Shown here piece by piece: positions 43,646 to 53,470 of a stretch of DNA of 64,000 bases. Both the position numbers and the translations under genes were made by a program. The stretch comes from Albugo candida (Eukaryota; Oomycota; Peronosporomycetes; Albuginales; Albuginaceae), in NCBI GenBank assembly GCA_905220665.1, contig CAJNAR010000163.1, forward strand, positions 186,001-250,000, written 5' to 3'. The notes below the pieces were generated by a model that was not told the DNA's origin, did not search any database, and was given only the letters and a program-made list of their open reading frames with translations. Positions within the stretch are counted from its first letter, which is position 1. Every line of letters starts with the position of its first letter.

Positions 43646-44020
43646 TAGGGTAGTTACGAAAGCAGTAGAAAGCGGAGCCACAAACAACTTACATTGATCG
43701 ATACCATCCCCAACCTAGGGTGGGACGAGGTAGTACATATTTCGAAGCTAGAAGAATTCTATAACAAATGAAAGGCGTACCACGGGCTTCATATCATTCG
43801 ATGACTCAAGCAGTAGAGATACAGATCATACCATACCACAAGATAGGGTGGGACGAAGTGATACATATTTCGAAGCTAGGAGAACTCTATGACAAATGAA
43901 ATGAAAGGCGTACCACGGGTTTCGTATCATCCCGAATTTAGGGTAGTAACTCAAGCATTACTCGAATGAGCGGCGTGCAATATCGGATCATACCATTCCG
44001 GTTGTTAGGGTGGTGACTGG
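43646..44020. repeat. Degenerate direct repeats upstream of the secreted-protein gene
   Basis: Five tagggt(a/g)-headed units start at about 43646, 43716, 43844, 43939 and 44006. The two best, about 125 bp each (43716 and 43844), share tagggtgggacga, tacatatttcgaagctag, tatgacaaatgaaa or tataacaaatgaaa, and ggcgtaccacggg. The others keep only parts. Unlike the LINE relic, they carry no coding signal. Confidence 0.8.
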
Positions 44021-44204
44021 AGCAACAAACAGCGACTATCGGGTGATTCTAATTTGCTGAACTCTTTTGCGACATTTCCTCTAGCGACAATCTTTTTATC
44101 CCAACCCGTTCCACTGGGAACTTTGTATCTAACTCACCACTGAGAGATCTATCTCCGTTGTTGCTGAATACTCATACATAATGTATGCATCGCATATTCG
44201 AATG

Positions 44205-45250
44205 CATACCCACTTTTCGAGAATTTCAACTTGTTATATATAGCTCACATAGCCTCGGTGGATGCATCTACTCCAAAAAATCGCTGGCGCGTGGAGTAAT
44301 TCGACAACAGCGACTAATCTGATCATGTCTCTATATTATATCCAAATTTTATTGCTCTACGCTCTCTTGTCACGATACTCGCAACTCCTGCATTACTAAG
44401 TTGTAGACTATTTTGGATGTACGGATGGACAAAGTGATAATTACTATCTGAGTAAGAAAGCATCACTGGGAATATTGCGCATAATCAAAAACTGTCGTTG
44501 AAGCGGGTTTCGATATCGCCATTAATAGGTTTTTGATAGAAGCATTGTGCATGGTTCGCCGTAAAATGATCCTTCTTTATTATTTTGAAGCGAATGCATG
44601 CCGGACAGATTTTCTTTTGCATTCTATCGCTATTGCTCGCATTGTTTGCAATACCTGTGACTGCATGTCTTGGACACTCCGATCAGTCGGTGGGCATGGA
44701 TAGACCCAAACACTTCATTTGCCCATGTGGTAAATCTCCGCTGTTTATATACGACGCTCCAATATCATGGATGCTAGTTCATTCAGCACCCACTCGTTTA
44801 TTCTCGTTCGGACGGAGCAAAGTGACTTGTCTAAGCTGTACGAGCGGGTTTTAGCAAGCGCTATGCGAATAAAGTAGTGGCCACATATGAAATATTACTT
44901 GCGCTTGTGGATTATACGTACAATTCCAATCAGATTGAACACCAATTTTCGATTGGAATTGTAGCTCAACAGTCTATCAATGGAAGGTACCTTTCAATGC
45001 AGCATGCTAGATAAGTATTTTTTTCGTGACAAAGGTGAGTTTATAAACCTTGGTAGATTCCGTACAATTGCTTTCCAGTTTGATAATATTGACCTGCTCT
45101 AGCTTTGATGATGTGATCAGTCCATAAAGTCTATTGGCAGTCTGGAAGGTTCTATTGTGGCGTCACTGGAAAAAGCAGTTCGTTTTCAGCTGTGCTGTTC
45201 GTCTACTTGTATGCTGAATTAAGTGAGATTCCACGAAACTGTTAACAGCA
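44205..45250 (+). repeat. Direct repeat unit 2 (uninterrupted copy)
   Basis: About 1 kb, same order of blocks as unit 1 (40380-41163 plus 42396-42660). It begins near gcctcggtggatgcatc and runs past the attccgtacaattgctttcc block. The two units flank the secreted-protein gene as direct repeats 3.8 kb apart. They are too diverged, and their ends too unlike LTRs, for a recent LTR element. Confidence 0.65.
44594..44854 (+). CDS. Short predicted secreted protein in repeat unit 2
   Basis: 86 aa from the ATG at 44594. The signal peptide MHAGQIFFCILSLLLALFAI is followed by a likely cleavage after PVTA. The mature peptide has five Cys (CLGHSDQSVGMDRPKHFICPC ... CLSC) and ends CTSGF. The block LALFAI...SDQSxGMDRPK...IYDAxISW is kept in unit 1, with compensating indels between PK and IYDA that restore frame, which hints at past protein-level selection. 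Family unknown. A 9-bp upstream TTG extension is ignored. Confidence 0.45.
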   Translation: MHAGQIFFCILSLLLALFAIPVTACLGHSDQSVGMDRPKHFICPCGKSPLFIYDAPISWMLVHSAPTRLFSFGRSKVTCLSCTSGF

Positions 45251-45759
45251 TATTTCGGTAAGATTATCATATCAGTAAATTGTTGCACCTTAACTTGCTT
45301 GGGCGTTCGGCGTAGCAATTGATCATTCTCTAGTCAGATTCATTTCTGTGTGGAATGGACTGCATGTCAAGCGATGATTGAAAGAAAACATTGCTCGTGA
45401 AATAGGCGTTGACATTGCACTAATCACGCGTTTTTCTTCAATAGCACAGCAATCTTTTGCTATACATTTGTCGCCTTCTGCAAAGCCCGCACTAGAGCGA
45501 TATCAATATGTTTTTAACCAAAGTGCGGTTTGGATACTAGGAGAGCACAGATTTGAAAGCACGGTCGATGACGCACGCAAAACAGCTCACATTACTTCTA
45601 GTTTGTACACATTACGATGTAGAAGGCGCTATGACCAACGAAAATATACATTGAAACACTGTAGATACTTTGGTGCATTTGTATGAGTTGCTAATAAAGT
45701 GCAGCCATACAGCTCCAGTCTTCCTTCTGATGCCAAGTTGTTCTTTAAATGATACATGT
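45251..45759. other. Intergenic
   Basis: About 500 bp between repeat unit 2 and the end of the inositol oxygenase gene. A 102-codon open stretch at 45378-45686 starts without ATG and resembles nothing known. Confidence 0.4.
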
Positions 45760-46644
45760 TCACCAATATAATTCACCCGGAATGTACTTGTCAATCAAAG
45801 ACTGATAATAAGGCCATAACTCCTGCACATTTGGCCGAATGTCTGCTTTGGTGTATAAATCGAACTTGTTAAATTCCAGAACCCAGTCGATAAGATCATG
45901 ATCATCTTCATTCATTAAATGTTGGTATTCTTTCTCTTTATGCCAAGCATAACAAGAATGATAACGAATCATTGCGAGACCTTCTTCGGGTATGCTTGTC
46001 TTATTGTGCATAAGCATCCGGTACATATATTCATCGTGTCCCCAAGTAAACTTGAGATTTGCCATGCCGCATCCAGGAGAGTAAATGCCATACCGAGAAC
46101 AATATATATCATTATCCATATCAGGATTCAGTGCATTGTATTCTGAAAAGACGACTGAATCAGGAATACGGCATCCAAGGACCCAAGTATCTCCCCCCAA
46201 CGCCCACTGATCACCATGTGCAGTACCTTCTTGACCTACTTCTTTTGTTCCCCATAAATACTGAATTTTTCCCATGTCATGCAAAAGACCCACCAATTGA
46301 AACCAATCTGGATGCCCAGCAGCTCGAATCCCCTCGGCTGTCTGCAGCATGTGTTCAAGGTTGGGTAAGGACGAGTCTGGATCGGACGAGTCTACATATC
46401 CCTCAAGCGCCTCAAATGCTTCCCACACTGTCATCTTGGCATTTCGAAAGCGACCGTATTGAGCCTCCATGAATCTGTAAAAGTCCATTGTCTGATGCTG
46501 CCGCATCAGCTTATAATGACGTTTGACAGTTGCTTGTCGACAGCTATCCTCATAATTTCTGAATTCATCTTCACTTTTCCCCGGTTCTGCTTTTTCTTTC
46601 GCGGAGAACACGACCTTTGAAATATCTCTTTCCGAAGCATCCAT
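45760..46644 (-). CDS. MIOX: myo-Inositol oxygenase
   Basis: Non-haem di-iron enzyme that opens myo-inositol to D-glucuronate, the first step of inositol breakdown. 294 aa, close to animal and plant enzymes, intronless. All six iron ligands known from the mouse enzyme are in place: His98 (LEHML), His122-Asp123 (GLLHDMGK), His203 (TWGHDEYMY), His229 (IRYHSCYAW) and Asp262 (FNKFDLY). Other family blocks are RNYEDSCRQATVKRHYKLMR, HPDWFQLVGLLHDMGK and the C-terminus LIDKYIPGELYW. The enzyme is cytosolic; there is no signal peptide. It could feed host-derived inositol into uronate metabolism (inference). Confidence 0.97.
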   Translation of the reverse strand: MDASERDISKVVFSAKEKAEPGKSEDEFRNYEDSCRQATVKRHYKLMRQHQTMDFYRFMEAQYGRFRNAKMTVWEAFEALEGYVDSSDPDSSLPNLEHMLQTAEGIRAAGHPDWFQLVGLLHDMGKIQYLWGTKEVGQEGTAHGDQWALGGDTWVLGCRIPDSVVFSEYNALNPDMDNDIYCSRYGIYSPGCGMANLKFTWGHDEYMYRMLMHNKTSIPEEGLAMIRYHSCYAWHKEKEYQHLMNEDDHDLIDWVLEFNKFDLYTKADIRPNVQELWPYYQSLIDKYIPGELYW

Positions 46645-46995
46645 CTCGCTCTCGTTGGCTTACAAATCTTATTACACTAATTAAATCAATACGGAATCAG
46701 AAGCAGCCCGTACAGCTGCAATCTACTATTTTAATTTGAAACGAAGCTGACAGATCAGAAGCGTTTTACTTGAAGTGCAGAACTTTGTAACTCTTTGTTG
46801 TTTCTCGTAAAAAAACGGATGCCCCTACAGTCATTTAGTGGATGAGGTGTCAAGTAGAAGCTCCCTTATTAAGAGCTGATGTATTGTCGACTCAGTGCTG
46901 TAAAAGCGGATATACCCAAAATGATGTTCTCGTCACATTAGTTATTCAGTATTCAGCAGATTATCATTCGATTATTTGGCTGACCTCACCTTTGG
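46645..46995. other. Divergent promoter region
   Basis: About 350 bp between the inositol oxygenase (-) and the ZnF-USP (+) start codons, AT-rich. tcattcgattattt at about 46966 loosely resembles the oomycete initiator. No ORF. Confidence 0.4.
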
Positions 46996-49721
46996 ATGTC
47001 GTCTGCCTTGGAGAATGAATGTGTGAACAAATCCCCTTGTCGGCATGCATTGCACGCTATTCAACCGGCTCGTGTGAGGCGAGCTTTGAGACGATTAGCA
47101 GCTTTTAAGTGTCAGGTACGACCTCCGACTATTTATCGCAGGCTATTCATCACTCGATTTTGTCTAGCAATGTCAGGAACAAATGCATCGAAGAAAAAGC
47201 GGAACTCATCGGAAGCGAAAGGAAGACAGTTCTGAATGTAATGAGACATCCAGTCATCACAGGTCGCACTCAGAGAAACCGCTCTCAGTGTGTCTTTACT
47301 GCGGCTTCATCACATGTCGCAGTGATGCCCATTACCGGAGTCATCAACGAATGCATCCCAAGCATATGCTTATGCTGGACACATGGACAGGGAAGCTCTT
47401 TTGCTTTGTCTGTAATGACCTGGATGCAACAAAAGAAAGTAGTGGGGAAGGAGAATTGAGGTGCAAAGTAGAGAAACTTCGATTAGAGTGTTTAGATATA
47501 GTGAGACAATCGAAAGCCTTTGTTTCGGAGATGAAAGCTTCGGAATTTATTGCAGCAAAGAATACAAACTTGGTCGCAAGTGTTCAGCAACAGACGAGAA
47601 GCAACCATGAGAATAAAAAGGAGACAAGTAGGAGCATAGGTAGTGAAGGAAGAGTACATAGCACAAGTAATAGCAGCACTTGTAGCAGCAATCCCTCTGT
47701 GCAGTCGGATTTGTCATCACCGGGATGTAAGGGACCTCCCGTGCAGCAAGATTCCTTCCTAAACCAGGAAGAATCAGATAGATGCAAACTGCCAGGAATG
47801 ATACAAGCTGAGGAACCGATGAGCTGGGTTAGAAATACACGAGGCGATTACGGGACTGTGGAAGATGATCAAATTTCTACCGATCCTGTGGTCAAAGACC
47901 TTGCTAAATGGACTCTTATTGAGCCACCTCACTTATCAGATTCAACTCAGGGCAGTGGACAAGCTTCGGAGGAGAGTGATTCGAGCAAAGAGAATCTGTG
48001 CCGAGTGCCAGAACATAAGCAGATCAAACTACATTTGAACGATTCAGCGACAGATGGAGCATACTCTTATGAAAATGAGACAAAAGGTAACCTGAAAGGT
48101 GTTTTTGGATTCACAAATCTCGGCAATACTTGCTATTTCAACGCAACAATGCAAGCAATATTAACAGTCATCCACTATGAGCCAGAATCTCCCTCATTCA
48201 AGCAATTTGTGGACAAAAAAAACTACGGAACCGCTCCTCTATCTTGCATCTTTGCGTACGTTATTTGCCGATTTCCCATAATCGCGCTAAGTCACGTTTG
48301 ATTTGCAGGAAGTTGTGTGATACAATTCGCACGAAGCAAGTAGAAAAACAGAAATCTTACTCCAAATATGTGAATGCTCCAGATTCGCAAGAAAAGTTGG
48401 TCAAAACCAAACTTCGAAAACAAGCCACAAAAAAACATACACTTGTTCAAGATCAAAAAACCAAGAAATCGTCGAGAAAAGCACACGCTCCCTACCTGAT
48501 TCTTTCTGTGTCGCCAATCTTGAAAACCATGCGTTCAAAATTTGCGCAGTTTCGAGGCCATGCACAACAGGATGCACACGAATTACTAATAAGTTTTTTG
48601 TGGGCAATTGATGATGAATACCGGGATACAGAGAGATCCTCGATGTCCGAAACTTCCAATCCAACCGATTCCGAAAGTGGACTCGATGATCAAGAAGAGG
48701 ATGCTGAGCTCAAGGGGCAACCAGAGTCTCCAGTCTCCCGTCCTGGGTTGAACCAGATCTTTGTCAAAGTAGATGATGGCACAACGTACTCGTTCCAGCT
48801 TCCACTCAATACTTCGATAGGCGAGCTTCAATCAATTGTAGCCAGAAAATTAAAGTTAAGTGGAGACAACTTTTACCTTCAGATAAATCGTCAACGTTCC
48901 TCAGTTGAACAAGATACATCACCAAACACGACTCCTCGGATGCAAATTGATTTGGGCGAATTGCCAAAGAAGAAGGAGAGCTTTATACAAGCACTTTTTG
49001 GATGTGAAATGATGACGTAAGCGCCTTGAGGAAGATTGTATTGGGGTGTTTACCAACACTTTTCACTTTTTGTAGGGTCATCGTATGCAAGAACTGTGCA
49101 CATTCTAGCCGTACGAGTGAAGCTTGCTTCCAGCTGAGCTTACCGATTCCAGGTCACAGCAAACATCGTGAAGAAGCTCGATCAGTCACGTTATTCGATT
49201 GTTTATCAGCTTTAATAGCCCCTACGGAACTGAGTACAGGATGCGGAAATGGATATCAGTGCGATAAATGCTCTACTCTATCTATATCAAGCTCGTTCTC
49301 ACCCAAAACAACTGATCTTCGAGATGCCACTATGCAGACCCTCATTTCGCGTGCTCCTCGAATTTTAATTCTGCATTTAAAGCGCCTAAATCGCACTCGA
49401 AAGATCAATGAGCATATCAAATTCAGCGCAGAAATGGACTTTGGTACATGGTTCCGAGCAGAAGAACAAGAAAATTGTACCACACGGAATTCAAACCGGA
49501 GATTGACATATGAGTTGATCTCAGTCATCGTCCATTCTGGAAATAGAGGATCCGGACATTACGCGTGTTTTGTGAGTCGCAACGATGATCAGTCTTCCGG
49601 TCGGCATTGGTTCTATACTTCAGACGCAAATGTACGTCGGGTATCCATCGAAGAGGTTCTTGGCTGCCAGGCTTACATCCTATTTTATCGACAAACATCA
49701 AAAGTCGAAGTAAATGTATAA
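46996..49721 (+). CDS. Ubiquitin-specific protease with ZnF-UBP domain (USP16/USP45-like) and Ubl-like insertion
   Basis: Deubiquitinase of 850 aa from exons 46996-47115, 47177-48255, 48309-49016 and 49076-49721 (introns 61, 53 and 59 nt, phases continuous). The N-terminal ZnF-UBP finger binds free ubiquitin C-termini: CRHALHAI, then VCLYCGFITC, SHQRMHPKHMLMLDTWTGKL and FCFVCNDLD. After a Ser-rich linker come the Cys box GFTNLGNTCYFNATMQAIL (Cys359), the QQDAHELLISFL box (residue 486 on), the zinc ribbon (VCKNCAHSSRTS), LILHLKRLNRTRK and the His box SGNRGSGHYACFVSRN (His797). A ubiquitin-like stretch (NQIFVKVDDGTTYSFQLPLN ... IGELQSIVARKLKL, about residues 547-597) is inserted after the QQD box. 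All catalytic residues are present. Related USP16 acts on histone H2A and in the cell cycle; the role here is not established. Confidence 0.92.
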
Positions 49722-49790
49722 ATACACCCTCCAATCATCGCAACTAAGTAGCGCGTGGTGACTTGTGACCCTGACATCCTTTAAAGCTTT

Positions 49791-51116
49791 ATGGAGCCTG
49801 TGGGGCTTGAGCCTGCAATCACTAAAGATGAGGACGGTATGGAACAGCTTTGCCGAGAATTTATTCAAAAAACGATTCAAATGGTCATTACTGTGATTCA
49901 CAGCCAAGATATAAAAAGTCGGGCATTTCATAAAGTGGCTGCAGAAGGATGTGCTGCTGTGTTGGCAAGCGTCAGCATGTTTGAATTGGGGCCCAATGGT
50001 AAACAACCCGGATCTCTCAAATCTGACCGAGACCGTCAGCAATGTTCTCGGTCACTATTGACTAGTGCAACTGTCAAATTACATCACAACACCTTGAGTT
50101 CGCTTGAAGACTTGTTCAATAACAATGCTCATGAGCTTGAATTGTTTTGGCTATCTTCCGAGCTATGTAGAGCTATGAAGTCAATGGATAACAAACTTTG
50201 GCTTTGGTGTCTGCATCGTGACCAAGTCGACAGCTTCATCACCGCAATGGGAAAGCGTTTTGGCTGTCCTGTGTTACCTAGTACACAGAGATACATTCTC
50301 CGACAGGCTTCTGCGTTTCCAATATTCATAAATTTAGAGCAATTTCTTGATCTCATGCAGCAAACAAAATTAGCCGCTAATGTAACAGGGGACTACAGGT
50401 ATGAGTCAAGCAAACCTCCTTCCATGCCGCTGGAACCAGCACCATGCGAGATTGATGGTTACTCAAGTTCTTCATCAAAGAATTCTCTGTCCAAATTGAA
50501 AATAAACCGAAGCGATCGTATTGCTTCATCTGTATCATCATCAGGAAGCACAACATCGGGGAAAGCTAGCAAAAGTTTCCAGGCCAGTGATCGCGCTGAT
50601 CAAACCACGTACAATTCAATGGCGCAACAGATGCTTCCAGGGAAGCAAAGCCACAATGAATTGCAACAGCGTAAAAAGGGAGATAGAAAAAGCTTTTCAC
50701 CTTCCAAAACGACGCAGAGATACAATATCTCGAATTATGGCAAGAAGCTTCTGAGTTCACAACCATATGATCAAGATGAAGTCTCCGATCCAGACGACGG
50801 AGTTGAATTTGGATTGCAGGATGTGCGACCTGATGCGATACGTTCAGAACCACACTTTGTGCAGGCAGAACCGACGTCACCCACGCAAAAAAAATCCGGG
50901 GAGGTTCAGAACGAAATCAACTCGATAAACAAGCAAACATCGAGCAACGTTCATCTTCCAAAAATAATTACTAAAGTCCCATTGAAAGGCTACAGGAAAA
51001 TCCAAGGAGATACATACCGTACTGCGTCCGAACAACAAAACTCGCCCACACTTTTGCGGAAAACGAAATTGCTATTCCCACCTGTCACAACACCAAAAAA
51101 CGGACATTCTCGATGA
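49791..51116 (+). CDS. Conserved-looking hypothetical protein
   Basis: 441 aa, intronless, 69 bp after the ZnF-USP stop on the same strand. I do not recognise it. Residues 1-200 look globular and helical (EFIQKTIQMVITVIHSQDIK, then KLWLWCLHRDQVDSFITAMG and KRFGCPVLPS). Residues 200-441 are Ser/Lys/Gln-rich and probably disordered, with a basic end (LLRKTKLLFPPVTTPKNG). No signal peptide or membrane segment. The tight spacing suggests a short shared intergenic region, not a shared function. Confidence 0.7.
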   Translation: MEPVGLEPAITKDEDGMEQLCREFIQKTIQMVITVIHSQDIKSRAFHKVAAEGCAAVLASVSMFELGPNGKQPGSLKSDRDRQQCSRSLLTSATVKLHHNTLSSLEDLFNNNAHELELFWLSSELCRAMKSMDNKLWLWCLHRDQVDSFITAMGKRFGCPVLPSTQRYILRQASAFPIFINLEQFLDLMQQTKLAANVTGDYRYESSKPPSMPLEPAPCEIDGYSSSSSKNSLSKLKINRSDRIASSVSSSGSTTSGKASKSFQASDRADQTTYNSMAQQMLPGKQSHNELQQRKKGDRKSFSPSKTTQRYNISNYGKKLLSSQPYDQDEVSDPDDGVEFGLQDVRPDAIRSEPHFVQAEPTSPTQKKSGEVQNEINSINKQTSSNVHLPKIITKVPLKGYRKIQGDTYRTASEQQNSPTLLRKTKLLFPPVTTPKNGHSR

Positions 51117-51327
51117 TTGCAGAGCACCAGGAATTCCGCATTGCGTGCCTATTTAATGGCGTCTTCTTGCTGCTGTCAACATCCTACTGCATACAACGAA
51201 GCAGAGGCGATTGTGATTCACTTAAGTCGGCCAGCCAAACACGCGCACCGAAAGAATTTTGACTGTTACAACGCCATCAAAGTGCCAGTATAATCAGGAG
51301 GTCAATATGATAAGGACCCCGCCGTTA

Positions 51328-52400
51328 TTATTGTTTGTTGAAAAGAGGATGGAAAACCTTGCCGATTACTGTTTTGGCCTGTGAGAAATCCATCGAATCC
51401 TGTTCCTTGATGTTGCGTCGTAATGATGAGCAGCGCTGTATGTCAACAGCGTTGTTTCTATTTTGAATGCAGGCTGTCCATCCATCTAATTCCTCTCGCT
51501 GTTTTTCTGGAAAGTAGGCGCGTTTGGAAGTTGCTACAGATACCACAGACTCTACTGCTGTTTTAGCCCACGAAATCGAATGTTTCTTCACCAATGTTTT
51601 CAATATTGGCATCAAAAGATGTAGCTCACTGCTGTCGTCTTGACGCAAGCTCTTCTCCGTTATCTTTTCTACTCGTTCTCGGATCACTTTGGTTGCTCTC
51701 ACAAACACATAGGTGTCATCCGTCAGTAAGTCATAATGTGTGATTGCGGCCAGTGTCCAATTCTTCGTCGATTCTGAAGTTAAGTGCAATGCGTTTTCGT
51801 CTCTGAGTATACGGGTTATCAGTCTGTTGAGTGCCAATGATCCTGACCACTTGGCTAACAATTCATGTGTCATGAACGTATCGATACAAGCACTAAACTG
51901 AGAAGCAGTATCGCAATCAAAATGACTGTCCATCAATTGACAGAATAGCTCGCTCGCCTTCGGGAACCGACTGATACTTTTCTACAAAAGTGGGTCATGA
52001 TTTATTAGATGTTATACTCTAATGTGTAAGCTCTTACCATGCAGCGTTGTAATTTGTTAAGAGAAACCTCGAGATCGAAATCTTCTGTGAGTCGTTTGCG
52101 TTTTGATGTCGAGTTATTAGGGGTAGTATTGACAACGGGATTTGATGAAGGACGAACAGGGGCAATTTTTTCGGCTAATATTGGACGATTTTCGGCATTT
52201 GGTAGTTCCAATCCGTGGTATAGATCCATTTGAAAAGTTGTGGAAGATAGTTGGGTAGTAGTATCTGATTTTAGCTGGTTTTGCTTCACAAACGATACTG
52301 TTTTTGAACAAGTTTCGTGCAGGTTCAATGCTTGTATTAAGCCCCCGAAATGTAATAATGTATTCGCTTCTTGTTTATAGTAAGGCCGTCCGTGATTCAT
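51328..52400 (-). CDS. Hypothetical protein, two exons
   Basis: Exons 52038-52400 and 51328-51981, with a 56-nt phase-0 intron (donor GTAAGA), give 338 aa. The N-terminal 120 residues are polar, with a basic patch (STSKRKRLTEDF) that may be a nuclear signal. The C-terminal 215 residues look like an alpha-helical repeat or TFIIS-N-like helical bundle (KWSGSLALNRLITRILRDEN, LLMPILKTLVKKHSISWAKT), but I cannot place the family. Without splicing, exon 1 ends ten codons later at a TAA, and exon 2 reads open across the acceptor, which supports the intron. Confidence 0.65.
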
Positions 52401-53470
52401 TTAAAAATGTGCGTATATAAAACGTTTACTATAAGTCCAACCTTGATCATCAACTACAAATACGGAGTCTAAAATCAGAAGGACTATAAACATATACAGT
52501 ATAAGTTGTCGCTATCTCTACATTAGCACAGCAAAGTAATAAGCCGAAAGCATAACGCAGCCTGCAACTTTATCATTGTTTGCTCGGTATCAGGACGCAA
52601 ATTCTAGCACCAATCTACCACTATGAGGTACAAATTCATCGTTTGAACCCTTCCTTTCAAAATTAGGGCTTCTGCGGACGAGTACTGATTTGGTTTAGAC
52701 ATGTCACTGACCCAATTGGGTATCATTGACAGACATACATTATGATGTAATTCTGAAAACACATACCAATTACTTGATGGCCTCAGGCGAGCTTGTCAAG
52801 ACAAGTGTACGTCATTCTACTGTTATTGGCAACTGCGTTCTACGCAGCACATTGTGGAAGAAGAGAGTAAATGAAATGAATCCCGGTATTTTATAGATTT
52901 GACACACCAGCGCCGACATATTCAATTGTATGATTAGGTTTGCATATTTCTAAGCACAAACAAGAAATATTACATTGCTGAGTAGCTTGCAAATCTTTTC
53001 ATCATGCTGTCCTGAGTAACTAATCAGACTCGACTTCCGACAAAGACAGTCAGTAGGAAGCGCTGTCGTTGTTCTAGTCATAGTGTAGCTTCTGACAGAC
53101 AAGTGACAAATGAAATGTAAAGCCCATCTATCAACCTATGCAGCATCTGGTCCAGTTTGATTACACCGCCTTACGAATAGAATCTGAAAGTATATTTGAA
53201 ACAGCTGGAAATGGGTTCCACGGAAGCTTCCATGCATGAGATCCGAGCATCTACGCCAGAAAGGGTCGCTGACCCTATGCATCCATTCTCTCACGTATTT
53301 TATTTAAAGAAATTTCAGCAGTTACAAAGCACAGCTGAGCTATAAATTGTCATTCGACAAATTTGGCATGTTTGTGCTCCTCATAAGATGATATCTAACC
53401 CGACTAAGGACGAGTGAGATCCAATGAAGCTAATACGCCCAAGTGTCCAACTTTAAGCAAAGTTTTGAAC
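52401..53470. other. Intergenic, divergent
   Basis: About 1.07 kb between two unrecognised genes on opposite strands. AT-rich, no ORF over 60 codons and no repeat noticed; expected to hold both promoters. Confidence 0.45.

Noticed and set aside
40380..45250. A pair of LTRs around a retrotransposon
   Set aside because: The two direct units are too diverged, lack clear TG...CA ends, and each contains its own ORF and flanks. The RT-derived ORF between them is of LINE type and sits inside unit 1, not between the units.
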